Assembly (NCBI GenBank): GCA_964454745.1
Contig: CAYVUI010000064.1
Coordinates: forward strand, 1 to 26,059
DNA: 26,059 nucleotides
Direction: 5' to 3'
Origin: CAYVUI01 sp964454745
GTDB lineage: Bacteria; Planctomycetota; Phycisphaerae; Sedimentisphaerales; Anaerohalosphaeraceae
Shown here: one piece after another, positions 9,447 through 17,041 of the stretch
How the letters are laid out: each line of letters begins with the position of its first letter
How positions within the stretch are numbered: the first letter of the stretch is position 1
Notes under the pieces: model-generated
The model's input: the letters and a program-made list of their open reading frames with translations, nothing else
Database searches by the model: none
What the model was told of the DNA's origin: nothing
Translations under genes and position numbers: made by a program

Positions 9447-9475
9447 TCCCTCCCCGGCCGCCCGGCAGTGTCTTT

Positions 9476-10405
9476 TTATGCGCCGTGTGAATCGTCTGTA
9501 TCTTCCGCGTGCTGCTCTCTTTGCTTTTTGGAATAGCCGTGATCGTGGACACAGCAGTCGATCGGCCCCTTGATCAGGAACATCGGGAACACGATATCAC
9601 TCACGCAGCAAGGCAGCCAGACCGCGACAAACAGCACGAGGAACATCCCCGCGGCAACCGTCAGGCTAAACGGAACCGCCAGGTTCATCAGGACATGCGA
9701 ACTGGACGCCCAGGTACTAATCAGCACATGCGAAGCATGCGGCAGCTTGGTATGCGGCAGGTAAAATCCGATGATCGCACCAATGATCGCCGCGGGATTG
9801 ACCAGGTACCAGTGCTCGATAAAACCGATATGCATTTTATGCTCGTGCTCATGTCCATGCCCGTCATGTTCATGTTCGGCATGTTCGTCAACCGTCCCGT
9901 GTTCATGTTCGCAGTGTTCGTCATGGACATGGCCTTCCTCATGGCTTTTTTCCATCTCCTCGGCATGCTCGTAAACCGCTTGGTGGTCGTGCTCACAGTT
10001 CTCATCATGTACATGGCCTTCCTCATGATCGTGCCCGCAACTCTCATCGTGGCTGTGGTGTACGTCCATGTGGCTGGGGATCGCGACACCAAGGATAGAT
10101 TCGCCGAAAAAGGGTATCACCGAATCTGAAAGCGTTGCGACGCCTAATGAACCCACCCAGGCGATAATCAGGATCACGAATATATTCTTTACTTTGGAAT
10201 GGCGGATGAACAGCGCCGCGGTGACCATCGCCGAGAGCGCAACATGCAGCGGATGGAAGATACCAAACAGGACCTCGGCCTTTGCGCTGCCGAGCCCCTG
10301 GAAAAGAACCATAAACACAATCCCCGACACCGCGCCCAGAACCGTAAACGGGGCATGGTGGCGAAGCTCGGTTACCACATTTTTGCACCTGGTTAGAAAG
10401 CTCAT
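9476..10405 (-). CDS. Integral membrane protein with a His/Cys/Glu-rich metal-binding loop
   Basis: I do not recognise a family. The 309-residue protein has about three helices in the first 110 residues, a hydrophilic loop (about 112-192), then two to three helices. The loop has dozens of His, Asp and Glu plus CGHDH, CEHDH and CEHEH. It includes a near-duplicate unit, EEGHVHDENCEHDH and EEGHVHDEHCEHEH, each followed by a V-x-EHAE stretch. VWLPCCVSDIVFPM and a C-terminal DCCVHDHGY add more possible metal ligands. This suggests transport, sensing or buffering of a transition metal (Ni, Zn, Co or Cu), but the ion is inference. AGGAG lies 6 nt before the ATG. It is convergent with the NKWYS pair, and an 8-bp inverted repeat lies in its upstream region. 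Confidence 0.6.
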   Translation of the reverse strand: MSFLTRCKNVVTELRHHAPFTVLGAVSGIVFMVLFQGLGSAKAEVLFGIFHPLHVALSAMVTAALFIRHSKVKNIFVILIIAWVGSLGVATLSDSVIPFFGESILGVAIPSHMDVHHSHDESCGHDHEEGHVHDENCEHDHQAVYEHAEEMEKSHEEGHVHDEHCEHEHGTVDEHAEHEHDGHGHEHEHKMHIGFIEHWYLVNPAAIIGAIIGFYLPHTKLPHASHVLISTWASSSHVLMNLAVPFSLTVAAGMFLVLFVAVWLPCCVSDIVFPMFLIKGPIDCCVHDHGYSKKQREQHAEDTDDSHGA

Positions 10406-10455
10406 AAAATACTCCTAAAAGCCGCTGTCAACAAATGCCGCTCATTCTTACTCAT

Positions 10456-10486
10456 TTTTACAACAAAGGTTCCGGCTTTTGTAAAA
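10456..10486. promoter_or_regulatory. Inverted repeat TTTTACAA-N15-TTGTAAAA, possible operator
   Basis: Two perfect 8-bp half-sites (10456-10463 and 10479-10486) lie 51-81 bp upstream of the metal-loop protein and just after the murG stop. On the minus strand a TTTACA and a TGTAAA within the arms are 17 nt apart, so the repeat may overlap a promoter. As RNA it could also fold into a hairpin after murG, but no T-tract follows. Confidence 0.4.
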
Positions 10487-10507
10487 TTTTCAATTTGTGT
10501 ACTCTGT

Positions 10508-11725
10508 TTACCCTCTTTTCAGCCTCTCGGCGACCACCCGGGCGGCATCCGGCTTGGCGATGCCCCTGGCGGCGTTAGCCCGTTCCTCGAGGCGGGCCGG
10601 CTCACTCATCACCTCCAGCAGTGCCTCACAGAGTACATTGGCGGTGATATCCGGGTCGGCCGGGATGTCATCGACGATGACCCCTGCGCCGGAGGCCACC
10701 AGCGGCTCGGCATTGAGTTTCTGGTGCTGGTCCTTGTGGTACGGATACGGCAGCAAAATCACCGGCTTGGCCGCAGCGGCATATTCCGCGACACTGACCG
10801 CCCCTGCCCGGCCGATTACCAGGTGGGCCGCCGCGAGCAAATGCTCCATCGAATGGTAATAATCGAGCACTTTGACATGTATCGATCCGGAAGAATCAGC
10901 ATTTCCAGCGTCCTTAGCCGGGTTTTCCAGGTCCTCTTCGCCATGAACAACCGCGTTGATTTTGGCCTTACGGTAGCTCTGGGCGACCAACTGTGCATTG
11001 CCCGGCCCGGCAAGGTGCACCACCTGCCAGCGTTCCGCCAAACCTGAGAGAAAGCCCGCGCATTTTACCATCGCCCGGTTGACCGACAGCGCCCCGGTCG
11101 ATCCGCCGTTGACCAGCAGGATTTTTTTATCGTTCTCCAGTTGCAGTTCCTCGACGGCCCTGAGCGGATCAGGGTTCATGAAGAAACCCTCCCGAAGCGG
11201 ACAGCCTGAAGGACTGATCACCGCGTCAAGGCCGACAAACTCCTGTGCGGCAGCCTTAAACTGGATGAACACCTCTTTGGCATGTTTGGCCAGGTAGCGG
11301 TTGGCCTTGCCCGCTACAGCGTCGATATTGAGCATGAAAACCGGGATTTTGTACTTTTTCGCCGCCAGAACCGGAGCCGCGGAGACAAACCCGCCCGTCG
11401 AGAGCAGCCTGGCATGTGAATGCACGGGCTTGAAGAGCTGCTTTACAAACTCGTACGACTGATACTGGGTCATCAAAAAGCGAAAGAACCGGTCCGGCCG
11501 CTTCGAGAAACCCAACGCCGGCAGCGGGACGAATTCAAAGGGCGAATTGGCAAGAATCCGTGCGTCTACCTCCCGGCCCGAACACAGGAAAACAATCCGG
11601 GCATCCGGGTCGATGCGTTTTACCTGCTCGGCCACCGCAAGTGAGGGATAAATATGCCCGCCGGTGCCGCCGCCCGCGAAAAAGTAGTGCCTGTTGTGTT
11701 CGACATCCACCTGAACGATACTCAA
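10508..11725 (-). CDS. murG: MurG-type UDP-GlcNAc:lipid I N-acetylglucosaminyltransferase
   Basis: This GT28 enzyme makes lipid II at the inner membrane face. FFAGGGTGGHIYPSLAVAE, STGGFVSAAP, VNGGSTGALSVNRAM, IGRAGAVSVAEYAA and PYPYHKDQHQ follow in family order. The usual H-E-Q-N motif is replaced by LNID (about 132-135 in MLNIDAVAGKANR), and the tyrosine of GGY is F. The other canonical residues (R and E of GRAGAVSVAE, the last Q of KDQHQ) remain. At 405 residues it is longer than usual (~355-370), partly from an insert around NPAKDAGNADSSGS. No ATG is available. I chose TTG at 11725 because GGAG lies 6 nt upstream; the frame opens at TTG 11737. It is the only cell-wall synthesis glycosyltransferase recognised here. 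Confidence 0.87.
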   Translation of the reverse strand: MSIVQVDVEHNRHYFFAGGGTGGHIYPSLAVAEQVKRIDPDARIVFLCSGREVDARILANSPFEFVPLPALGFSKRPDRFFRFLMTQYQSYEFVKQLFKPVHSHARLLSTGGFVSAAPVLAAKKYKIPVFMLNIDAVAGKANRYLAKHAKEVFIQFKAAAQEFVGLDAVISPSGCPLREGFFMNPDPLRAVEELQLENDKKILLVNGGSTGALSVNRAMVKCAGFLSGLAERWQVVHLAGPGNAQLVAQSYRKAKINAVVHGEEDLENPAKDAGNADSSGSIHVKVLDYYHSMEHLLAAAHLVIGRAGAVSVAEYAAAAKPVILLPYPYHKDQHQKLNAEPLVASGAGVIVDDIPADPDITANVLCEALLEVMSEPARLEERANAARGIAKPDAARVVAERLKRG

Positions 11726-11770
11726 CGCTGTCTCCAAAATCTGCTTGCCATATCTTTGTATAAAGGGTGG

Positions 11771-11799
11771 ATTATAGCGTCAAACGGGGAAATGTGAAA
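11771..11799 (-). promoter_or_regulatory. Sigma70-type promoter of murG
   Basis: On the minus strand TTTCAC (11794-11799) and TATAAT (11771-11776) are 17 nt apart, giving a leader of about 40 nt before the TTG start. Confidence 0.6.
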
Positions 11800-11831
11800 G
11801 TGTGTATTTTCAGATATGGGAATAGACCCCC

Positions 11832-11866
11832 TGCCTCGCGACCGTCCCCCTTGCGGCCGCGAGGCA
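11832..11866. repeat. GC-rich hairpin between the TM2 gene and murG
   Basis: TGCCTCGCG (11832-11840) and CGCGAGGCA (11858-11866) form a perfect 9-bp stem, continued after one mismatch by CCG/CGG. It lies downstream of the TM2-protein stop and upstream of the murG promoter. There is no T-tract on either strand, so it may be a transcript-end stabiliser or weak terminator. Confidence 0.5.
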
Positions 11867-11913
11867 AATATCGGGTATTCCGCCAAAAGCGGAGATTTCT
11901 CTGTTTTGCTCGC

Positions 11914-12207
11914 TTAGGTATTGAGCTTGACGACCTTGCCGTCGACGTCCGTGAACTTGCCCATGACGATCATAATCAGGTCGATCAGGAACCAGATTCC
12001 GCATCCGCCCGCGGTAAGAAGCTGGATGATACCGGTTCCCATTTTGCCGACGTAGAACCTGTGAACACCAAGAGGCCCAAGAAAAATACACAGCAGCAGT
12101 GCCGCTACACCGCTTTTGGGTGATGCATCACCCGTGGGCATCTGGGCAGTGTTCGGGCCGGATACGGTTTCTGTTGATTGATCCATCGGGGTGCCTTCAT
12201 CGTTCAT
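11914..12207 (-). CDS. TM2-domain small membrane protein
   Basis: This 97-residue protein has a hydrophilic N-terminus (about 1-30) and a TM2 domain: SGVAALLLCIFLGPLGVHRF, then YVGKMGTGIIQLLT and a second helix GGCGIWFLIDLIMIVMG. The GxHRFYxGxxxxGxxQLxT pattern and the acidic residue in the second helix (FLIDLIMI) are typical of TM2 proteins, whose role in bacteria is mostly unknown. The ATG at 12207 is preferred to the 19-codon-longer open frame because AAGGA lies 7 nt before it. Its promoter lies at 12255-12283. Confidence 0.85.
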   Translation of the reverse strand: MNDEGTPMDQSTETVSGPNTAQMPTGDASPKSGVAALLLCIFLGPLGVHRFYVGKMGTGIIQLLTAGGCGIWFLIDLIMIVMGKFTDVDGKVVKLNT

Positions 12208-12254
12208 ATCTGAATCCTTTCTTAAAACGAGAATCCTCTTTTCACTTTGTCGAA

Positions 12255-12283
12255 AACCTACCATACCGGACCGATAATGTCAA
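12255..12283 (-). promoter_or_regulatory. Sigma70-type promoter of the TM2-protein gene
   Basis: On the minus strand TTGACA (12278-12283) and TAGGTT (12255-12260) are 17 nt apart, and TGG precedes the -10 as an extension. The -10 is imperfect. Confidence 0.45.
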
Positions 12284-12337
12284 GCAAATCTTTTACAAAA
12301 TTGTAATGCAACTCGGCGGATCAACCTGTACGTCAAA

Positions 12338-13684
12338 TCAACTGTGTTTCCTGCTTCGCTGCTTGTTGGAGCGTGGTTTTGAAGTGGACTTTTTCGTTCG
12401 TTTTTTGCGGGTTTGGGCCTGGCCTCCCGCATAAGACTTTTTGGCCCGGCCGGGGCCCGAGTACCCGGATTTTCTGGAGGTGGTTTTCCTTCGCGGGGAA
12501 GAGGCGGATTTTTTACGCGGGGCATTTCCGGAACCTGTCAGTGAAATCGTCTCGGTATAGGCAAAGCCGTCGATATTTTTGGCCTCAAACTGTTTGCCGA
12601 TAAACTTCTCAATCTTGCGAATATGCCGGATCTCGTCGCGGGAGACAAACGTGATCGCATCGCCGAGGGCCTGGGCCCGGCCGGTACGACCGATGCGGTG
12701 GATGTAATCCTCCGGGAAGGCGGGGACGTCGTAGTTGACGACATGGGAGATGCCCTCGATGTTAATCCCGCGGGCGGCGATGTCCGTGGCGACCAGTACC
12801 TGGTACTTGCCGCGGCGAAAGCCGTCGAGTGCCTGCTGACGCTGATTTTGCGTTCGGTTGGAGTGGATGGCAACCGCGGAGATATCGTCACGCTTGAGCT
12901 TGCGGCAGATTTTGTCCGCGCCGTGCTTGGTGCGCGAGAACACCAGGACGCTTTCGAGTGCTTCGCCTTCGAGGATGAACTTGAGCAGGTCCATTTTCTG
13001 CTCCGCGGGCACCGGGCAGATATGCTGGGTGACGGTTTCGACGGGATTTCTCGGCCGGCCGATCTGGATGTGCTGCGGGTCTTTGAGGATGTCCTTCGAG
13101 AGGGTCTGGATTTCCGGTGAGATCGTCGCGGAAAACAGCAGCGACTGGCGGCTCTTGGGCGTAGCGGCGATGATCTGCTTGATGACGTGAATAAAGCCCA
13201 TGTCGAGCATACGGTCGGCTTCATCGAGCACGAGGACCTCGAGCTGGGAAAGGTCGATATTTTTGCGGTTGATGTGGTCCATCAGGCGGCCGGGCGTGGC
13301 GACGACGATATCGACACCGCGGCGGAGGGTCTGGGTCTGCTTGCCCATGGAGACCCCGCCGTACACGGGCAGCGTTTTGACCGCGAGGAACTGGCCGTAG
13401 CCCTGTACGGCCCGGTCGATCTGCACTGCCAGCTCGCGGGTCGGCGTGATGATCAGGGCCTTGATCCGGCGGCGCTTGGCGGTTGGGTTGTGGAAAAGTT
13501 TGTCCAGAATAGGCAGCACAAACGCGGCGGTTTTGCCGGTGCCGGTCTGGGCCGATGCGATCAGATCGCGGCCTTCGAGGGCGGCGGGGATGGCCTGGGA
13601 CTGGATTTCAGTGGGAGCGCTGTACCCTGTGGCGAGGATACCCTGTACGAGCGGGTCGTTTAGACCCATGGTTTTAAACGGCAT
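12338..13684 (-). CDS. rhlE: DEAD-box ATP-dependent RNA helicase, RhlE type
   Basis: This 448-residue DEAD-box helicase unwinds RNA duplexes, probably in ribosome assembly or RNA turnover. All motifs are present in order: F-x-x-MGL and GYSAPTEIQSQAIP (Q motif), AQTGTGKT (I), PTRELA (Ia), TPGR (Ib), LDEAD (II), SAT (III), VLVFSRTK (IV), TDIAARGINI (V) and HRIGRTGRA (VI). The last ~65 residues are Lys/Arg/Ser-rich and disordered, as in many RhlE proteins. The ATG at 13684 has AAGGA 6 nt upstream and matches the usual RhlE start; the frame is open for 54 more codons but those look non-coding. A good promoter lies at 13837-13865. Confidence 0.93.
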   Translation of the reverse strand: MPFKTMGLNDPLVQGILATGYSAPTEIQSQAIPAALEGRDLIASAQTGTGKTAAFVLPILDKLFHNPTAKRRRIKALIITPTRELAVQIDRAVQGYGQFLAVKTLPVYGGVSMGKQTQTLRRGVDIVVATPGRLMDHINRKNIDLSQLEVLVLDEADRMLDMGFIHVIKQIIAATPKSRQSLLFSATISPEIQTLSKDILKDPQHIQIGRPRNPVETVTQHICPVPAEQKMDLLKFILEGEALESVLVFSRTKHGADKICRKLKRDDISAVAIHSNRTQNQRQQALDGFRRGKYQVLVATDIAARGINIEGISHVVNYDVPAFPEDYIHRIGRTGRAQALGDAITFVSRDEIRHIRKIEKFIGKQFEAKNIDGFAYTETISLTGSGNAPRKKSASSPRRKTTSRKSGYSGPGRAKKSYAGGQAQTRKKRTKKSTSKPRSNKQRSRKHS

Positions 13685-13836
13685 TCGATTTCCTTTTTTG
13701 TTCGGTTTACGTTCGTTACCTGAGCGGCTCACCTGTGGAGCCATAGCGGATTCAGTACAACGGACGCACTGGGAAGTCGATGAGAACAAACTCATGAAAT
13801 GCCGAAAATGCCTGTATACCGGATACGCGAGGGGTG

Positions 13837-13865
13837 ATTTTAGCATATTCCCCGGACGGATGCAA
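13837..13865 (-). promoter_or_regulatory. Extended -10 promoter of the DEAD-box helicase
   Basis: On the minus strand TTGCAT (13860-13865) and TAAAAT (13837-13842) are 17 nt apart with TGC before the -10. It gives a leader of about 145 nt, and a long leader is plausible for a cold- or RNA-regulated helicase. Confidence 0.5.
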
Positions 13866-13889
13866 GAAAAATCCCGGCAAATGGGAAAA

Positions 13890-14174
13890 TTACCAGAAAG
13901 GCAGGGCTGAAACCATCAGGATGTATCCGATAATATAGCATGTGCGGTTTGGCTGGGTCATACAGCGAGTACCGAAGGTGACCAACCGGCCGGAGCGAAT
14001 GACGGAAAGTTTGGCCTTGAGGAAAAATCCAAAGCCCAGGAGCAAAAGTGAAAAGACCATCACCGGATTCTGCGGAGAGCTTCCTAAAAAGCAGAGAAAC
14101 ATCCCGGCAAGCAGGGCAAAAACAGGCAGGCCAAACAGCAATCCAAATTGCGCATAGAGTTCAGACTTTCTCAT
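13890..14174 (-). CDS. Small hypothetical membrane protein
   Basis: A 94-residue protein with probable helices at about 9-30 (FGLLFGLPVFALLAGMFLCF), 38-56 (VMVFSLLLLGFGFFL) and 78-92 (YIIGYILMVSALPF). I recognise no family. The ATG at 14174 lacks a strong SD; a TTG three codons upstream has AGG 5 nt before it and is an alternative start. It lies 48 nt downstream of the restriction-modification genes on the same strand and could be read through from them, but nothing links it functionally. Confidence 0.55.
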   Translation of the reverse strand: MRKSELYAQFGLLFGLPVFALLAGMFLCFLGSSPQNPVMVFSLLLLGFGFFLKAKLSVIRSGRLVTFGTRCMTQPNRTCYIIGYILMVSALPFW

Positions 14175-14222
14175 CGTTTTCAAGAATACCTGAAGTTTAA
14201 GAACCCTATTCTGAACGCTCTA

Positions 14223-14864
14223 TTATTCAAAAAGACTACCATTTTGTGAATGGTTGCTATATGTCTTCCAATTTGGGTAATAATTTTCAGATTCATTACC
14301 CCATGTAAACCAATTCTCTCTGCTGCCTCTTGCAAACAATTCCAGATAGGGCCCCCAACTACAGCTTTCGATAATCTCATACTGCTCGTCAGGCTTGCGG
14401 CTGTGTTCCCGCTTTCTTGAAGAAATAATATTTTCTTGAGATCTTCCCGGTTTCAGAGTTCTTGCTTTTTTACCTCGGACACCGAAGAGCAACAATTCAG
14501 TAACATTGCGAAAATAAAAACCTACCCCTCTTCTGTCCGGGCCACCATCTTTACGAACCTTATACCATATGATATTTGTTTTATAGGTAAAGCCCCAGAA
14601 TTTCATTACTTCCAGACCTTCCGATAAGAGGGCGTTGGGCACCCAAAGATACAAATGCGCAGGCTCCTTAACCACAGCCTGAACCGGCAAATCCTTGATC
14701 TCCTGAAGTTTCATTGTGGGGTAACGATTAAGCCGTTTATGTTCGGGAGCCATTTTGCCTGTTCTGTTTTGAAACTGCCAGGGAGGATCCGCCAGGATTG
14801 TACTAAATTTTCGATTTCCAATTGAACCCAGGAAAGCATCCGCATACTTATTTGAATTGTCCAT
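14223..14864 (-). CDS. MT-A70-family DNA (adenine-N6) methyltransferase of a type II restriction-modification pair
   Basis: A 213-residue methyltransferase. FSTILADPPWQFQ contains the catalytic DPPW (about 26-29) of MT-A70-type N6-adenine methyltransferases. LYLWVPNALLSEGLEVMKFWGF, IIWYKVRKDG and LLFGVRGKKART are typical, and PYLELFARGSRENWFTWGNE is the conserved end. M.MunI-type restriction enzymes use this fold. It would protect the host site of the adjacent BglII-like nuclease. ATG 14864 is preferred over GTG 14870 because AGGGG lies 5 nt before it; the nuclease stop is 2 nt upstream (a GTG start would overlap it by 4 nt). Base composition is AT-richer than the flanking genes, suggesting transfer. 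Confidence 0.88.
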   Translation of the reverse strand: MDNSNKYADAFLGSIGNRKFSTILADPPWQFQNRTGKMAPEHKRLNRYPTMKLQEIKDLPVQAVVKEPAHLYLWVPNALLSEGLEVMKFWGFTYKTNIIWYKVRKDGGPDRRGVGFYFRNVTELLLFGVRGKKARTLKPGRSQENIISSRKREHSRKPDEQYEIIESCSWGPYLELFARGSRENWFTWGNESENYYPNWKTYSNHSQNGSLFE

Positions 14865-14866
14865 AT

Positions 14867-15460
14867 TCACCCCTCGTCATCCACGTATAAACTTTTTTTA
14901 ATCCCCAAGACAAGTATAGGGCAACCACCACCCGCTCCACCTTCAATACGAGGCAACAATTTCCCCATATGGGTAGTTGATGCACCGAATGAACTGCCCC
15001 TACCAAGCTCAACAAAGATTTCCTGCAACTCATCGCATCTGGTTAAAATGACACCCGCACTAATCGCCCTGAGTTCAAAAAGCAATCGAAAGTTATTTAA
15101 GTCTCGATCAAAAAACGGATCTTTATTATTCCACTCAATTTCTAATGCTATCCGATTTTTATAACAGTCAATCTGATGGGTAGGTGAATCATAGGTATTA
15201 TCATCAACGACCACTTGTGTCTTAAAAGCTTTCTCAACCCAGCCTCTTTGATATAAAAAACTGTCAATAAATTCTGACACTTTTGATTTCCGACCTCCTC
15301 CAACACGAATCCAACTTTTTTTCAAACGAAAAGCCCGCAGTAGATCATTTAAATTTTCCCATTCTCTGGGAAAATCACTTTGTAAAATAGCACAAGCGTG
15401 TTTCCACTCATGTATCTCATAATTGTCCTGAATAAACTGGTCAAAAAGCTGTCCGCTCAT
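14867..15460 (-). CDS. BglII-family type II restriction endonuclease
   Basis: This 197-residue protein matches the BglII/BstYI endonuclease family along its length: EIHEWKHACAILQSDFPREW, THQIDCYKNRIALEIEWNNK, DPFFDRDLNNFRLLFELR, ITRCDEL-like VILTRCDELQEIF, GASTTHMGKLLPRI and GGGCPILVLGI. The active site appears as D-x8-E-I-E; counted from ATG 15460 these are about D98, E107 and E109. This matches the D-x8-E-x-Q layout of BglII with E in place of Q. Members cut GATC-centred sites such as AGATCT or RGATCY, but specificity here is not readable. The ATG at 15460 is used; a TTG five codons upstream is an alternative. The gene precedes the methyltransferase by 2 nt and has its own promoter. Confidence 0.9.
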   Translation of the reverse strand: MSGQLFDQFIQDNYEIHEWKHACAILQSDFPREWENLNDLLRAFRLKKSWIRVGGGRKSKVSEFIDSFLYQRGWVEKAFKTQVVVDDNTYDSPTHQIDCYKNRIALEIEWNNKDPFFDRDLNNFRLLFELRAISAGVILTRCDELQEIFVELGRGSSFGASTTHMGKLLPRIEGGAGGGCPILVLGIKKSLYVDDEG

Positions 15461-15502
15461 TTCATTAAAACCCAATCTTCAACATTTTATCTTAAACTTC
15501 TA

Positions 15503-15530
15503 AATATCATTAAATAGAGGCTTCTGTCAA
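15503..15530 (-). promoter_or_regulatory. Promoter of the restriction-modification cassette
   Basis: On the minus strand a consensus TTGACA (15525-15530) and GATATT (15503-15508) are 16 nt apart in a strongly AT-rich stretch between the CreD-like gene and the endonuclease. I see no controller-protein gene or C-box. Confidence 0.55.
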
Positions 15531-15566
15531 TATATATTTGAATAAACAATCATTTTTAAAAAATAC

Positions 15567-16832
15567 TTACGTTTTTTCCGGTTCGGGGGTCAGGGCCGGT
15601 TTGGTGGGGTCATCACTGTTTTGCCTGAAGGCCTGTTCCCAGTCGAGCTTGCCGGTCGCCTGCATGACGATAAACAGCGTTGCAATGCACAGGATCGTGA
15701 TCGCCAGGCCGGTATAGCCCCTGAAGAAAAACGTGTACGAAAAGAAGACCAGGTACACCAACTGCGAGAGGCCGACCTGGAGCAGGGCCTTTTGCAGTCC
15801 CACGACCAGCCGCATGTAAGAGATCACCAGGAAAAGCGAGACCAGCGAGGCGACTGCAAACGCCGCATGTACCGAGAGATGGTCCACCAGGTACGCCAGC
15901 AGCAGGTGAAAGCTGAAAAAGCCGGTACCGATAAAGAAAAAGTTCATCGGGTGGATGCGGGTCTTTGTAACGACGGTGATGATAAACAGCAGAAAGAAGA
16001 ACAAAAACAGCGACACAGGCGCGGCGGTCGTCACCTTCGAGACCCACGGGCCGGGGTTTAGCTTTTGCGGCATGGCCAGGCCGATCCGCACGCCGGTCAG
16101 CAGGGATTTATAATTCCACTGCAGTTTCCAGCCGGCATCGGTGGGCGTCTTGACCGTTGGCGAGATGCCCTCTTCGGGGAAATCGATATTCGCAAAATCG
16201 GTATTGACCGTAAGGTTGAAGTCCTTGACCTGCACGGCATTTTGGCCGAAATCGTAGTACCAATTCTCCATGCCCTGCGAGCTGTAAGTCACTTTAACGG
16301 GAACTTGCTGGCCGGGCTCGAGGGTAATTGTGCGATGGACCTTGCCGCCGTCAACCTGAACATCGGCAATCGTCTGACCGTTCACATGAAGCTGGAAGTT
16401 ATCGTAGAGGCTCTCGGCCTGGGGCAGAAAGAAATCGAAGTGAAAGGTCTTGCGCTCATTCGACGGGTTCCGGACGCTGTACAGGCCGGAAAAATCCACG
16501 CCATAGGTGGAATACCACAGCAGGCCCTTCTTGCGGTGCTTGAGAGCAATGTCCGCGGTAATATCCGAGCCGGTGAGGGTATGGTACGCGGTGCGATACT
16601 CGGTGACGATTTGTTTTGTGCCGTCGTCCTGCTTTACGGTTCGTTCGTAAGGGATTCTCTCGTAGATCTGCGGGGCCATCTGCGTCTGCTCGGTACCCCA
16701 GAGCCGGGAAACCGCCCGCCGCATGTCGGAATCCGCATCACTGGTGCGTTTTACAACGGAGCCTGCGAGAATAAACCAGCCGATGGCGGTACAGATGAAA
16801 ATGAAGGTGATCGCGGCAAGACGTTTGACCAT
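15567..16832 (-). CDS. CreD-like inner membrane protein
   Basis: A 421-residue membrane protein of the CreD type. It has one N-terminal helix (about 5-27), a large periplasmic beta-rich domain (about 30-275) and six or so helices at the C-terminus. The segment around IHPMNFFFIGTGFFSFHLLL, AYLVDHLSVHAAF and MQATGKLDWEQ matches the conserved membrane part of CreD. CreD is linked in enterobacteria to the CreBC system and envelope stress, but its mechanism is unknown, and no creB/creC-like gene is seen here. AAGG lies 7 nt before the ATG. The proline/glutamate-rich last 20 residues are disordered. Nothing ties it to the neighbouring restriction genes. Confidence 0.72.
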   Translation of the reverse strand: MVKRLAAITFIFICTAIGWFILAGSVVKRTSDADSDMRRAVSRLWGTEQTQMAPQIYERIPYERTVKQDDGTKQIVTEYRTAYHTLTGSDITADIALKHRKKGLLWYSTYGVDFSGLYSVRNPSNERKTFHFDFFLPQAESLYDNFQLHVNGQTIADVQVDGGKVHRTITLEPGQQVPVKVTYSSQGMENWYYDFGQNAVQVKDFNLTVNTDFANIDFPEEGISPTVKTPTDAGWKLQWNYKSLLTGVRIGLAMPQKLNPGPWVSKVTTAAPVSLFLFFFLLFIITVVTKTRIHPMNFFFIGTGFFSFHLLLAYLVDHLSVHAAFAVASLVSLFLVISYMRLVVGLQKALLQVGLSQLVYLVFFSYTFFFRGYTGLAITILCIATLFIVMQATGKLDWEQAFRQNSDDPTKPALTPEPEKT

Positions 16833-16986
16833 GACAAGACCTTTCGATTTGGGTGCTGCGTATGAAAGATTCCCACAGGCAAAAAGGCGAAACCGCCAAT
16901 GCCTCTCTACAAATGCATCTTACCGAAATCACAGGGATTTGTTCATGAAAAAAAGGCAACTACGAAAATTATTTTTTCAGGCCGAT

Positions 16987-17021
16987 AAAAAAAGGGCACG
17001 GCCGTAAAGACCGCACCCTTT
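16987..17021 (-). terminator. Strong rho-independent terminator of the PHP-domain gene
   Basis: On the minus strand, starting 20 nt after the PHP-gene stop, a 13-bp stem (17009-17021 with 16991-17003, including G-U pairs) closes a 5-nt loop and runs into a seven-T tract. It is oriented for the PHP gene only. Confidence 0.9.
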
Positions 17022-17041
17022 GGATTTGAGCGAATGAATTT

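Noticed and set aside
11832..11866. Hairpin considered as a rho-independent terminator
   Set aside because: No T-tract on either strand; listed as an inverted repeat only.
13685..13846. N-terminal extension of the DEAD-box helicase
   Set aside because: The 54 extra codons have no conserved features, a promoter lies at 13837-13865, and the ATG at 13684 has AAGGA at ideal spacing.
16065..16865. 266-codon plus-strand frame
   Set aside because: Antisense shadow of the CreD-like gene; no SD and no recognisable protein features.
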